Below, piece by piece: positions 34,122-44,763 of a DNA stretch of 64,000 nucleotides. A model generated the notes under the pieces. The model had not been told where the DNA came from. It searched no databases and worked only from the letters and a program-made list of their open reading frames with translations. The stretch covers positions 1 through 64,000 of the forward strand of contig JBBIOU010000007.1 in the NCBI GenBank assembly GCA_037443205.1, in the 5' to 3' direction. The first letter of the stretch is position 1, and every line of letters begins with the position of its first letter. The position numbers and the translations under genes were made by a program. The stretch is from JBBIOU01 sp037443205 (GTDB lineage: Bacteria; Bacteroidota; Bacteroidia; Flavobacteriales_D; UBA2798).

Positions 34122-37100
34122 CTACCTTAATATTGTTAAAGGACCTGTGAATGCATTTGGAAACAAGGGGTGATTCAGATTAATAATGTAATAATACGTT
34201 CCAATGGGCACGGGTTTACCTTCATACATTCCATCCCAGGGAGTACTGTATCCCACCGAATAAAATAACTGCTGCCCCCAACGATTGTAAACCTCAACTA
34301 TACAATCCGGAAAGCGGTCAATAAAATCTATTATCCATGCATCATTCACTCCATCGCCATTGGGGCTAAAGCCATTTGGAAAAACTATTTGCGGCAACAC
34401 GGTTAAAACCATTTGATCGCTTGCCGTACAACCATTGGCATCAGTAACTGTAACGGTATAAGTGGTGGTAGTATCGGGGTTTGCAATCGGATTGTAAGAA
34501 GTAGGTGTTTGTAAAAATACAGGTGGTGACCATACTACATTGTTTCCTGTTTGCGTAGTCGGATTTCCGCCTATTTGTGTATTTTGTCCTTGTAATATTG
34601 TAATATCGGGGCCTGCATTAACCACGGGCGTTGGGAATGAAGTTAATGTTACCGTATCGCTGTCTGTACAGCCATTAGTACTTACCGTTAAAATATAGGA
34701 TACCGTACCTGCCTGCGGATTACTAATTATCAATGTATCGTCATTGCTCAGTGTATTACTGTTTATATCAGTCCATACATACGTTGTGCCTCCCGTACCC
34801 ACCAATATAAAAGGCGCTCCCAAACAAATATTCTGATCAGAACCTGCATTTGCATCTACCACTATCAATGCATCTATAAAGACAGAATCGGTATATTGAC
34901 AACCTGCCGAATCCGTAACAGTTAAGTAATACATACCATAAAAAATATTTGTCAAATCTTGTTGGGTAGAAACAAAATTATTCGGGCCTGTCCATGCAAA
35001 AGTATAACCGCTGCCCGAGCCACCCGAAACAAGAACACTTACAGCACCATCGTTCACTGTTGAACAACTGGCATCTACAGGTGTAAAATTAACCACTATT
35101 GGTGGCGGTTCGTTAACGGTTGCGTCTTGTGTAATAGAGCAACCATTGGCATCAGTAATAGTTACCGAATAGTTGCCTGCACATAAGTTTGTTGCCGGAT
35201 TGGTGGTTTGATTATTGGGGTCGTTCCATTGATAAGTGTAAGGTAGAGTTCCTTGTATAGGCATTACATGGATAATCGCATCACAATAACCACCGCAACT
35301 TGCATCCTGTATATCAGGTAAACTGGCAATGAGAGCTTGAGGCTGTGTGATGGTAAATTGCATATAGGCAACACAAGCATTTGCATCGGTAACTTCTGCA
35401 AAATAATCGCCTGCACATAATGCAGTTATAGGGTTTATTAATTGTCCTATCTGATTACCCGATGCATCCAGCCAGATAATGTTGTATGGCGGTACTCCTC
35501 CTGATAAAGAAATATTTGCCTGACCATCGCAAATGCCATTGCAAGATACATCGTTTGTTGACAGAGTTATTAAAGGCGCTGAAGAATTGCCCAACGAAAA
35601 AGTAAACTGCTCGCTGCAATTATTGCCATCGGTAACGGTAACCGAATAAACACCGGCACATAAATTTTGAACTACCTGAGTAGTGGCATTGCCGGCAGCA
35701 GCATCCCATTGATAGGTTAAAGGAGGAGTGCCGCCAGAAGCAAACAATGCTAATATACCATTGCATTGGCCGCAATCAGCAGGAGTTATAACTATGCTGT
35801 CATGTATGGCTTGCGGCTGACTGATCGTGAAATTAGAAAGCGATGTACATCCTGATGAATCAGTTACCTGTACCATATAACTACCTGCGCATAAATTATT
35901 TTGCGAATTATTTGTGCTTAAATCATGGAGCCAAAAAAATGAATAGGGTAATGTTCCTCCACTTGCTGAAACGGTTGCTGTGGCATCGCATAAGCCGGCA
36001 CACGAAACCGGAGTTGTTATAACCGAAAGTGCCGGAGCATTGGTATTGCTTATCGTTAAATTAAAAGTTTGTGAACATCCTGCATTATCAGTTATTTGAA
36101 CCATATAGCTGCCTGCACAGAGATTACTTACCGAAGAAGTATTTTGACCCGTTGTCCAAAGATAATTGTATCCTCCTGCTCCTCCGCTGGCATTAACACC
36201 GGCAGTTGCGTTGCATGCACCACAGGTAGCATCAGTTGTAAATATACTTGCTTGTATGGGCGAATTTTGATTAATCGTAAAATTTCCGAAAGCAATGCAA
36301 CCTACATTATCGGTAATTTGTAAAATATAATTTCCGGCACACAAGTTCAAAATGTCTTCCGTTGTTTGTCCTCCCGGAAACCATAAAAAAGTATAGGGTG
36401 CTATTCCTCCATTTACGCTAACGTCAATGCTTCCGTTGCAATTGCCATTGCAGTTTACCGATGTGATATTAGCCGAAGCTACAGGCGCATTGTTATTACT
36501 TACGGTAACACTAAACTGAGCCGTACATCCATTAGCATCGGTTACCTGTGCAATGTATATTCCTGCAGCAAGATTGATGGCTGTTTGTGTAGTTTGTCCG
36601 AGCGGATTTAAAAAATTATCAAACCAGGTAAATGAATATGGAGGGGTACCACCAAAAGGAAATGCAGAAGCGGCTCCATTGCTTAGCGCGCAATCTGCAT
36701 TAAAAGATGATGTAGTTGCGTTCAAGGATGTAGGTTCATTAATATTTACATTTTGTATGAGCGATTGGCAATTATTTGCATCCTGTACCATCACATTATA
36801 AGACCCTTGACATAAATTATTAAATGTATTGGATATCTGAAACGAAACTCCTCCATTAATGCTGTATAAATATGGTCCTGTGCCGCCTGATGCTGTTATA
36901 ATAATACTTCCGCTGCAATTTCCTCCACATAAAATATCGTTAACTATTACCGAAAACGTTAATACATTTGGTTGGTTTATGGTTATCGGTAATATGGGGG
37001 TTGTGCAGTTATTGGCATCCGTAACAAACACCGAATAATTTCCGGCACATAATCCATTGGCTGTTTGCGTAGTTTGTCCGTTACTCCAGGTATAACTATA

Positions 37101-40100
37101 AGCCGGTGTTCCGCCTGTAGGATTAACGGTTGCTGTTCCGCTGCAATCATTAAAACAATTATTATCAACTGTGCTTATTGTTGCCGTGAGTAAATTAGGT
37201 TCGGTTATTGAAATATTATTGTTGTTTATAGAACATCCATTTGCATCCGTAACGGTTAATGAATAATTTCCGGCACATAGATTAGTGGCTGTTGAAGTAG
37301 TTTGACCGTTACTCCAGTTATAATTATAATTAGGAACTCCACCCGATACATTTGCTGTAGCATTGGCATTACAATCACCGTTACATAATACGTTATTTGT
37401 ATTTAAAGATAATGTTAATGAATCGGGTTGGGTAATGTTAAAAGTATCATTAATTATACAGCCGCTCGCATCGCTGATTGCAACCGTATAAGTCCCCGCA
37501 CATAAATTTACTACGCTTGGATTAGTAGAGTTGCCGGCTGCGGCATCCCATTGAATGCTGTAAGGGCCATTGCCACCGGAAACAAAAACGGTAATGCTTC
37601 CTGTGCAATTACCATGGCATAATATATTTGCTTGTGTTGCTGCTGAAATAATTTCTGTTGGTTCGTTGATGGTAATCGCTTCGATGGTAACGCAATTTAG
37701 TGCGTTTGTAACTTGCACATAATAGGTTCCTGCACATAAATTAGTTGCCGTGGGTGTAGTCTGCCCGATTGGTGTTCCGGTTAATTGATCGTACCAGATA
37801 AAAGAACAGGGAGCAGAGTTACAGGCTGTATTAGCCGTAGCAGAACCATTGCATGCACCAAAACAATTCACATCGGTAGAATTGATATTTACCGTTTCTC
37901 CGTTACTACTGCTTACACCTACTGAAATAATCGCCATACACCCATTAGCATCGGTAACGGTAACACCATAAACCCCGGCACAAACATTATTAATTACTTG
38001 TGTTGTGGCTCCATTATTCCAGCTATATGAATATGGCGGAGTTCCGCCAATTGCACTTACTGATGCTGTTCCGTTGCACTGGCCGCAGGTAGCATCGGTT
38101 GATGATATCTGCAAAATAATCAATTGTTGGGGTTGTCCCATAGAAATACTGCCACTGGCTGTGCATCCATTTGCATCTACAATATTTACCGAATATAATC
38201 CGGGACAAAGGTTATTGATAGAAGGGGTGGTGGCTCCTGTATTCCAACTATATGAAAATGGGGGTGTTCCGCCCAAAGTATTTGAAATAATAATACCATC
38301 GCAAACACCGAAACAGGTTATATTACTTTGTATGGATAAATTGGCGTTGAGTGGCTGCGGTGTAGTTACGCTGGCGGTTGTTGTTGCCTGACAGCCATTG
38401 GCATCAACTACGGTTAATGTATATGAACCCGAACATAAATTAAACACATCGGGGTTTGTAGTATTCCCCGGATCATTCCACTGGTAAGTATAGGGTGTTG
38501 TACCACCGCTCACATTACTTAATATGTAGGCATTACAATTACCGCTGCAATCAGCATTTACAGGTGTTGTATTTATAAGCACAGGCAGCGGTTCTGTAAT
38601 AGTTACTGTGGCTGTAGCTACACAACCATTGGCATCGGTAACGGTAACTATGTAATTACCGGCACATAAATTATTTGCTGTGGCTGTAGTTTGGTTAAAG
38701 GGGTCGTTCCATTGATAGGTATAAGGCGCTGTGCCTCCTGTAACCAAAGCAGTTGCTGTTCCATTACAAAATGAATTACAACTAACATGGGTATTGCTTA
38801 TGCTAACATTTAGCGGTATGGGTTCGTTGATGGTAATTTGTTGCGGACCATATGTACATCCATTATTATCGAACACCGTAATACTATATTGCCCTGCACA
38901 CAAGTTAGTTGCCATTTGAGTAGTTTGTCCGACAGGATTCCATGAGTATGTGTAAGGTGAAGTGCCCCCGGCAGGAAATGCTGTAGCCGAGCCATTGCAT
39001 GCACCAAAACAACTTACATCAGCAGTATTATAATTAGCCGTTAAAGGTGTTGGCTCTGTAATATTCACTGAAGCATTGGCCGTACAGCCGTTGGCATCAG
39101 TTATTTGTACCGAAAATGTTCCAACACATAAATTAAATGTCGTAGAGGTTGTTTGATTTGCGGGGTCGTTCCATAAATAAGTATATGGGGGTGTTCCACC
39201 TGCGGGTGCAACTGTTCCGGTTCCATTACATTGCCCGTTACATAAGATATTAGTAAATGAAGGATTAGGTGTAATAGGTTGCGGAGAAGTAATAACTACC
39301 GTAGCCGTAGATATACAATTCTGAGCGTTGGTAACTACTACCGTATATGAACCGGCACATAAATTTGAAATATTATCGGTTGTGCTGTTCCCCGGATCAT
39401 TCCATTGAACTGTGCAAGGAGGCAATGAACAATTGTAGCTTACTGTTGCTGTTCCGTCACATTGGCCGAAACACGATACATTTGTTGAACTAACGGTTAG
39501 TGCTTCTCCATTGGGATTATTTACCCCAATCGAAAAAATCTGTGAGCAATTGTTTTGATCGGTAACTGTAACTGTATAAGCACCGGCACATAAATTATTT
39601 GCCGTTGCAGTAGTTTGGTTATTCGCGGCAGCATCCCATAAAATACTTAATAAGCCTGTTCCTCCCGAAGCATTAATTGTTGCGCTGCCATCACATACTC
39701 CACAAGTTGCATCAGTTGATGATAAAGTTGCTGTAATTTGAGCAGGATTGTTAAGGTTTGTATTAGCACTTGCGGTACACCCATTAACGTCATTAACTTG
39801 TACGCTGTAATTGCCTGCACAAAGGTTACTAGCCGTAGTAGTGGTTTGATTTAAGGGATCGTTCCATTGCACAGTATATGGGCCTGTACCTCCACTAATG
39901 TTTACTGTGGCACTGCCATTACAATCATTAAAGCATAAAGGATCTATGGTTGTGATGTTTAATGCCAAAACATTAGGCTCGGTAATATTTATGGGTGAGG
40001 AAGTAAGCGGACAGCCATTGGCATCGGTTACAACTACGGTATAGGTTCCGGCACAAAGCTGGATAGCTGTTTGAGTAGTTTGATTTAATGCATCATCCCA

Positions 40101-43100
40101 TTGATAAGAATACGGGGGAGTACCACCGGATGGATTTGCCGTAGCAGTTCCATTACATAATCCTGTACAGGCTGCATTGGTAAAACTTGTATTTAAAACC
40201 ATTGGCGGAGGTTGAGTAAGAGTTACCTGCAAAGGCCCTACGATACAGCCATTGGCATCCGTAACAGTAACCGAATAATTGCCTGCGCATAAACCTGTAG
40301 CCACCGGTGTTGTTTGTCCGTTACTCCAGCTATACGAATAGGGCGGTGTACCGCCACTTGCAATAACTGTTGCCGAACCGTTACATAAACCATTACAAAG
40401 AATATTAGCGGTTGTTGTAGTTGCTGACAGCGCAGCAAGCGGTTGTGTAATAGTAAAGGGAACAGGCCCTGATGAACAACCGCTCGCATCTGTAACGCTT
40501 ACTGTGTAATTTCCTGCACACAAATTAGTGGCATTAGGAAGGTTAGGAGCACCGTTACTCCACACATAAGTAAATGGTGCTGAACCGGAAGTTACCGTTA
40601 CGCTTGCTGTTCCGGTACATTGCCCAAAACATAAAACATGGGTAGTATTAACATTAATAGTTACTGCAGGGTTAGCGGTAATGGTAAATGCATAAGGGCC
40701 TGAGGTACATCCGTTGGCATCTACAACAGTTCCTGAATAGGTTCCTTCGCATAAGCCGTTAATGGTTTGAGTAGTTTGAGGCAACGTTGTACCTGTTTGT
40801 GTATTTATCCATTGATAGCTATAGGGAGGTGTTCCTCCGGAAGGTGTTAAAGTAGCTTGTCCGGTGCAGGTTCCGGGGCAACCAGTATTTTGTGAAGTAA
40901 GACTTGCGCTGAGTTGAGTAGGTTCGGTTAAACTTGCAAGTATAGGAGGAGAAGTACAATTATTGACATCGGTAATAATAACATAATAATTGCCTGCACA
41001 TAAACCCACTGCATCTTCGGAAGTTTGACCTATCGGTAATCCGGTATTTTGATCATACCAAACAAATGAATAGGGACTCTGACCACCGGATGGAGTAAGG
41101 TTTATTGAACCATTGCAAAAACCAAAACAAGCAGGATTTGACGGAATTGCTGTTCCACTTAATACTACAATGGGAGTTAATGCAATGGTGTTAGAGTTAA
41201 CCGAGCAACTATTCGCATCAGTAACAATTACATAATAATTTCCGGCACACAAACCCGTAGCCGGATTAGTTGTGACACCAATCGGATTTCCGGTTGTTGC
41301 ATCAATCCAAACAAACGAATAGGGACTTGTGCCTCCGCTAACAACAGCCGTAGAAGTACCATTACAAAAACCGCAGTCGGTAGGGGTAAAAGTAATATTA
41401 ACACTCATGGTTGCCGGATCGGTAATCGTATATGTTGCTACTGCTGTACATCCATTAGCATCGGTAACTGTTACTTGATACTGTCCGGGGCACAGGCCTG
41501 TTACGGTAGCAGTAGTTTGTCCTAACAACTGTCCGTTTCCTAAATTTAACCAAACATACGAATAACCGGGTGTTCCGCCTGATGGGGAAACAGTAGCTGT
41601 TCCATCGCATAAGCCGCTACAGGTTGGATCGGTAAATGAAGTGCTAAGATTTAATGGGCTTGGCTCATTAATAGTAAATGTAGTTGTAGTATCGCAACCA
41701 AACTGGTCGGTAATAGTAACCGAATAATTTCCGGCACATAGATTAGTGATGCTTGTTCCGGTAACACTCATAGGCAACCAGGTTACCGTGTAATTTCCAT
41801 TTTCTCCGCTAATACCTGTTACCGATGCCGAACCATTACACTGGCCATTACATAATGCATTGTTTGTATTTAAAACAAAACTGTAAGGTTGGGGTTCATT
41901 AATTGTAAAATTTTCTTGTATCTGACATCCATTTGCATCGGTTAATTGTGCAAAATAATTTCCGGCACATAAACCGTTTATGCTGTTTCCGGTTCCTATT
42001 TGATTACCCGAAGGAGATTGATGCCAGGTTACTGTTAAAACTCCCGTTCCTCCGGTAGCTGTGTTTACACTTGCTGTTCCATTGCAATCGTTGTGACAAA
42101 TCGTATTATTAGTATTAACGCTTAATTGTAATTGCGGAGGCTCATTAATTGTTACAACGTTTGAATTTACAAGACATCCGTTTGCATCTTGCACTTGCGT
42201 AAAATAATTTCCAGCACATAAACCATTTAACGGATTACCTGTACCAACCGGATTACCGGTAGAAGCATCAATCCAGGTAACTGTATATCCGGGAGTTCCA
42301 CCGCTTATGTTTGCGCTTAAAATTCCATTGCACTGACCAAAACACAAAATATCGGTAGCTGTTGCATTAACCAAAACAGCAGAAGGCTCTGTTAAGGTAA
42401 AGGTTGCTGATTGCTGCGAACAACCGTTGGCATCGGTAACAATAACATAATATTGACCGGCACATAAACCACTTGCCGTTGCGGATGTTTGTCCGGGTAA
42501 TAAAACATTGCCGGGCATTGAGTACCACTGATAGCTATAAGGTGTAGTACCGTTAGAGGCACTTACAGTCAAGCTTCCGCTACATATTCCGTTACAAATT
42601 AAATTTGTTTGATTAATTAAATTAATATTGATAGCTAATGGCTCGGTAACCGTAAAGTTTTCCGTACCGGGACATCCCTGATTATCAAAAACAGTAACCG
42701 AATAATTGCCGGCACATAGTCCGGTGTTTGGATTTCCGGTAAACGAATTAGACCAGGAATAAGTATATGGCGCCCCATTTCCCCCGCTGGGGTTGGCTGT
42801 GGCAATACCATCACATACACCGAAACAACTTGCGTTTATAACATTTACATTAGGACTTACAGGTGTAGGAGTGAGTATAAAAAAAGTAGTATCAAACGAA
42901 CAGTTATTGATGTCGGTTACTGTAAGCGTGTTAACGCCCACACATAATTGTGTTGCTGTTTGTGTGGTTTCACCGCTGCCCCATAAATAGGTATATCCGG
43001 GAGTTCCACCAATGATAATGGGTGTAGCAGTTCCATCGCACACTCCGTTGCAACTGGGGTTAGTGCCTGTCCATGAGAACAAGGTTAGCGGTGAGGGCTC

Positions 43101-44015
43101 AATTACACTAACCTGCGCATTGCAAGGCGTACCTCCCTGCCCCATATCAAATACTACCACTAAAAACGTACCGGCACATTTACCTGACCAACACGGGGTG
43201 TTTGGGCCGGTAACCCATTGGTAGTTGAATGGCCCAACTCCACCAACCACATTAGCACATACGGTTGCATCGCACGCACCGTTGCAACTTACATGTTGCC
43301 CGTTGTAATTACTAGTTACCACTGCAGTAACCGTGAATGGAATTGTTCCACAGGTAGTTCGTTCGTTTGCCGACAAATCTTTATGGATGAGTTGTGCCGT
43401 AAAATTTTTTAGCTGATTACTATTTTTTATTTCATCACATATAATTAGTGATTTACCGAAATCTATTTGATCGGTTTTTTCTATTGATTCGATAATTATT
43501 TGCTTAGAAACCAGAATGTAATTGCCTGAATTAAAAAGAGCGTTGTTTCTAAATGTGATCTCACCTTTTGTCCATAAATCTGATTGTAAATTATAGGCAC
43601 TTCCTTCTGCAAAAATCAGAGGATTATCAAAAAGGCCGGAAACAAGTTTTATGTATCCTTTACCTGAAAAAACAATTTTTCCCGCACCTGTAAAACGCGT
43701 GTTTTCTGTTTGTACATTACCATAACAGAATAAATTTGCTGTTTGTTCTAAATATATTTGTGCTCCTTGGGTAATATATATATTGTTTACAACGGCATCT
43801 TGTTTAAGATAAATAATCGATGCCTGTGTAATATATACATTATCTTTTTCTGATGGAATGCTTTTAACGGATTGTCCGTTTATTGTATTCGACCAGTTTT
43901 CGGGGTTATGCCAATCACTGTTTTTTCCTATCCAATAAAAATCGCTTGCTATTGTAAATTTATTTACAAACAACCCTAACACCAACATCAACAAAAAATA
44001 TAAATTTCGCATCAA
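34122..44015 (-). CDS. Giant SprB-repeat surface adhesin with gliding-motility type C-terminal domain
   Basis: A 3297-residue secreted protein. A signal peptide (about 1-23) is followed by a domain starting DFYWIGKNSDWHNPENWS that looks like a parallel beta-helix (to about 220). About 36 tandem SprB-type repeats of 76-84 residues come next, then two PKD-like domains with GSDQNICLG and AGPDITILQGQ. The end, from FPNGFSPNGDGVNDAW, is a type B T9SS sorting domain as in gliding adhesins. It likely forms a long filament on the cell surface for gliding or attachment. It shares a transcript with the SprF-like gene behind it. Confidence 0.93.
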   Translation of the reverse strand: MMRNLYFLLMLVLGLFVNKFTIASDFYWIGKNSDWHNPENWSNTINGQSVKSIPSEKDNVYITQASIIYLKQDAVVNNIYITQGAQIYLEQTANLFCYGNVQTENTRFTGAGKIVFSGKGYIKLVSGLFDNPLIFAEGSAYNLQSDLWTKGEITFRNNALFNSGNYILVSKQIIIESIEKTDQIDFGKSLIICDEIKNSNQLKNFTAQLIHKDLSANERTTCGTIPFTVTAVVTSNYNGQHVSCNGACDATVCANVVGGVGPFNYQWVTGPNTPCWSGKCAGTFLVVVFDMGQGGTPCNAQVSVIEPSPLTLFSWTGTNPSCNGVCDGTATPIIIGGTPGYTYLWGSGETTQTATQLCVGVNTLTVTDINNCSFDTTFFILTPTPVSPNVNVINASCFGVCDGIATANPSGGNGAPYTYSWSNSFTGNPNTGLCAGNYSVTVFDNQGCPGTENFTVTEPLAININLINQTNLICNGICSGSLTVSASNGTTPYSYQWYSMPGNVLLPGQTSATASGLCAGQYYVIVTDANGCSQQSATFTLTEPSAVLVNATATDILCFGQCNGILSANISGGTPGYTVTWIDASTGNPVGTGNPLNGLCAGNYFTQVQDANGCLVNSNVVTINEPPQLQLSVNTNNTICHNDCNGTASVNTATGGTGVLTVTWHQSPSGNQIGTGNSINGLCAGNYFAQLTDANGCQIQENFTINEPQPYSFVLNTNNALCNGQCNGSASVTGISGENGNYTVTWLPMSVTGTSITNLCAGNYSVTITDQFGCDTTTTFTINEPSPLNLSTSFTDPTCSGLCDGTATVSPSGGTPGYSYVWLNLGNGQLLGQTTATVTGLCPGQYQVTVTDANGCTAVATYTITDPATMSVNITFTPTDCGFCNGTSTAVVSGGTSPYSFVWIDATTGNPIGVTTNPATGLCAGNYYVIVTDANSCSVNSNTIALTPIVVLSGTAIPSNPACFGFCNGSINLTPSGGQSPYSFVWYDQNTGLPIGQTSEDAVGLCAGNYYVIITDVNNCTSPPILASLTEPTQLSASLTSQNTGCPGTCTGQATLTPSGGTPPYSYQWINTQTGTTLPQTTQTINGLCEGTYSGTVVDANGCTSGPYAFTITANPAVTINVNTTHVLCFGQCTGTASVTVTSGSAPFTYVWSNGAPNLPNATNLCAGNYTVSVTDASGCSSGPVPFTITQPLAALSATTTTANILCNGLCNGSATVIASGGTPPYSYSWSNGQTTPVATGLCAGNYSVTVTDANGCIVGPLQVTLTQPPPMVLNTSFTNAACTGLCNGTATANPSGGTPPYSYQWDDALNQTTQTAIQLCAGTYTVVVTDANGCPLTSSPINITEPNVLALNITTIDPLCFNDCNGSATVNISGGTGPYTVQWNDPLNQTTTTASNLCAGNYSVQVNDVNGCTASANTNLNNPAQITATLSSTDATCGVCDGSATINASGGTGLLSILWDAAANNQTTATANNLCAGAYTVTVTDQNNCSQIFSIGVNNPNGEALTVSSTNVSCFGQCDGTATVSYNCSLPPCTVQWNDPGNSTTDNISNLCAGSYTVVVTNAQNCISTATVVITSPQPITPNPSFTNILCNGQCNGTGTVAPAGGTPPYTYLWNDPANQTTSTTFNLCVGTFSVQITDANGCTANASVNITEPTPLTANYNTADVSCFGACNGSATAFPAGGTSPYTYSWNPVGQTTQMATNLCAGQYSITVFDNNGCTYGPQQITINEPIPLNVSISNTHVSCNSFCNGTATALVTGGTAPYTYQWNDPFNQTTATANNLCAGNYIVTVTDANGCVATATVTITEPLPVLINTTPVNADCSGNCNAYILSNVSGGTTPYTYQWNDPGNTTNPDVFNLCSGSYTLTVVDANGCQATTTASVTTPQPLNANLSIQSNITCFGVCDGIIISNTLGGTPPFSYSWNTGATTPSINNLCPGLYSVNIVDANGCTASGSISMGQPQQLIILQISSTDATCGQCNGTASVSAIGGTPPYSYSWNNGATTQVINNVCAGVYGVTVTDANGCMAIISVGVSSSNGETVNINSTDVNCFGACNGSATANTACNSAPCSFIWYDQLTGTPIGQTTPTATNLCAGTYYVQVTNALNCVTIEAITINEPTEIISAATQANILCHGNCTGSITVFVSGGNGPYSIQWDAAAGNSTNPSVVNLCAGTYTVAISDASGCIINDTFNITQPDSLTLSLNTNNVLCNGDCNANATANVSGGVPNYNYNWSNGQTTSTATNLCAGNYSLTVTDANGCSINNNNISITEPNLLTATISTVDNNCFNDCSGTATVNPTGGTPAYSYTWSNGQTTQTANGLCAGNYSVFVTDANNCTTPILPITINQPNVLTFSVIVNDILCGGNCSGSIIITASGGTGPYLYSINGGVSFQISNTFNNLCQGSYNVMVQDANNCQSLIQNVNINEPTSLNATTSSFNADCALSNGAASAFPFGGTPPYSFTWFDNFLNPLGQTTQTAINLAAGIYIAQVTDANGCTAQFSVTVSNNNAPVASANITSVNCNGNCNGSIDVSVNGGIAPYTFLWFPGGQTTEDILNLCAGNYILQITDNVGCIAFGNFTINQNSPIQASIFTTDATCGACNATAGVNASGGAGGYNYLWTTGQNTSSVSNLCAGSYMVQITDNAGCSQTFNLTISNTNAPALSVITTPVSCAGLCDATATVSASGGTLPYSFFWLHDLSTNNSQNNLCAGSYMVQVTDSSGCTSLSNFTISQPQAIHDSIVITPADCGQCNGILALFASGGTPPLTYQWDAAAGNATTQVVQNLCAGVYSVTVTDGNNCSEQFTFSLGNSSAPLITLSTNDVSCNGICDGQANISLSGGVPPYNIIWLDASGNQIGQLINPITALCAGDYFAEVTDANACVAYMQFTITQPQALIASLPDIQDASCGGYCDAIIHVMPIQGTLPYTYQWNDPNNQTTNPATNLCAGNYSVTITDANGCSITQDATVNEPPPIVVNFTPVDASCSTVNDGAVSVLVSGGSGSGYTFAWTGPNNFVSTQQDLTNIFYGMYYLTVTDSAGCQYTDSVFIDALIVVDANAGSDQNICLGAPFILVGTGGTTYVWTDINSNTLSNDDTLIISNPQAGTVSYILTVSTNGCTDSDTVTLTSFPTPVVNAGPDITILQGQNTQIGGNPTTQTGNNVVWSPPVFLQTPTSYNPIANPDTTTTYTVTVTDANGCTASDQMVLTVLPQIVFPNGFSPNGDGVNDAWIIDFIDRFPDCIVEVYNRWGQQLFYSVGYSTPWDGMYEGKPVPIGTYYYIINLNHPLFPNAFTGPLTILR
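34875..43345 (-). repeat. About 36 tandem SprB-type repeats within the giant adhesin gene
   Basis: Each repeat encodes roughly 78 residues with a first Cys pair in CxGxCxG, a GGTPPYSYxW core, and LCAGxYxVTVTDANGC carrying two more Cys. Five repeats (9, 16, 23, 31 and 33 by my count) have CGxC instead of the wider pair. DNA copies have diverged, so they are protein repeats rather than recent DNA duplications. Edges are approximate to about 30 bp. Confidence 0.85.
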
Positions 44016-44148
44016 GACAATTATTATGGGTTAAATATAAGACGAAACAGCATTATTTTCTGTTGCTTTTTGTTGCCACAATATACAAATAATTAGGATA
44101 AAAATCAACTATTATCAGATAAATGCTCTGCTTTTAAGGGTATTATTG

Positions 44149-44200
44149 CAAAAAGTTATTAGATTTTTTTCTTGCGGGTTGAGTGTTTAAGATTTTGTAA
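44149..44200 (+). mobile_element. Left part of an older R2-type copy, host of another R2
   Basis: GCAAAAAGTTATTAGATTTTT to GATTTTGTAA corresponds to the left half of R2. At its TAA (44198-44200) it is interrupted by the ACCC end of the next R2 copy. Its right half is not found beyond 44450. Confidence 0.6.
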
Positions 44201-44450
44201 ACCCAAAAAATTTATTGTTTTTTCCCTGCAAGCCTGGAATCTATGATTTTATAAAGAATTTCTTGTAATATTTTTTTAAGGTATGAAATTCTAATAAACC
44301 CAAATTCAGCATTAGAAATTTGAAAAAGTTCAAATTTTCCGCCAGAGGCGGACTGAGTGTGTTGAGTGTCGTGTGGGATTTGGGTTATCCGCCATTAGGC
44401 GAACATTACGCATACTAATGCGTAATGTGGGATAAAATCTAAAACAGGGT
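44201..44450 (+). mobile_element. MITE-like element R2, copy C, interrupted by R1
   Basis: Begins ACCCAAAAAATTTATTG after TAA and ends AAAACAGGGT before TAA (44451-44453). With the inserted R1 and its extra TAA removed it is 112 bp, close to the 114 bp of copy A. It is itself inserted in an older R2 fragment, which makes a three-level nest. The site abuts the atpC terminator. Confidence 0.8.
44298..44432 (+). mobile_element. MITE-like element R1, copy 3 (135 bp), nested in R2
   Basis: ACCCAAATTCAGC to GTAATGTGGGA with TAA on both sides (44295-44297 and 44433-44435). It splits the R2 sequence GAAATTCTAA from AAAATCTAAAAC, a different point from copy 2. Confidence 0.88.
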
Positions 44451-44454
44451 TAAA

Positions 44455-44490
44455 CTAAAACCCCCTTTTACATTTTAGTAAAGGGGGGTT
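44455..44490 (-). terminator. Intrinsic terminator of the atpDC unit
   Basis: On the minus strand AACCCCC(C)TTTAC pairs with GTAAAAGGGGG and is followed by TTTTAG. It lies 29 nt after the atpC stop codon. Confidence 0.8.
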
Positions 44491-44518
44491 AGTAATAAAA
44501 TTATTATTAGTAAAAAAT

Positions 44519-44752
44519 TTATTCTGCTAAAATGATAACTTTATTTTTTAATACTTCAACTACGCCACCGTTAACATCAAAAACTTTTTCGCCTTCGGCA
44601 GTAGTTATTTTTACTTGGCCTTTTTGCAAAGTTGCAATCAGAGGAGCATGGTTGTTAAGCACGCCCAATTTACCATCGCTTCCAGGAAGAAGTAATGCCG
44701 TAGCTTCGCCTTTAAACAGGTTTTTATCGGGGCTTAATATTTCTACTTGCAT
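44519..44752 (-). CDS. atpC: F1F0 ATP synthase epsilon subunit
   Basis: A 77-residue epsilon subunit of the central stalk. It contains only the N-terminal beta-sandwich (MQVEILSPDKNLFKGEATALLLPGSDGKLGVLNNHAPLI) and lacks the C-terminal helical hairpin that inhibits hydrolysis in many bacteria. The short form is usual in Bacteroidota. It follows atpD by 11 nt. Confidence 0.94.
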   Translation of the reverse strand: MQVEILSPDKNLFKGEATALLLPGSDGKLGVLNNHAPLIATLQKGQVKITTAEGEKVFDVNGGVVEVLKNKVIILAE

Positions 44753-44763
44753 AAAATAGTTTA

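Noticed and set aside
34875..43345. CRISPR-like or satellite DNA appearance of the long repeat tract
   Set aside because: The period is about 235 bp in one continuous reading frame with diverged DNA. These are protein repeats of SprB type. The many short ORFs in other frames are shadows.
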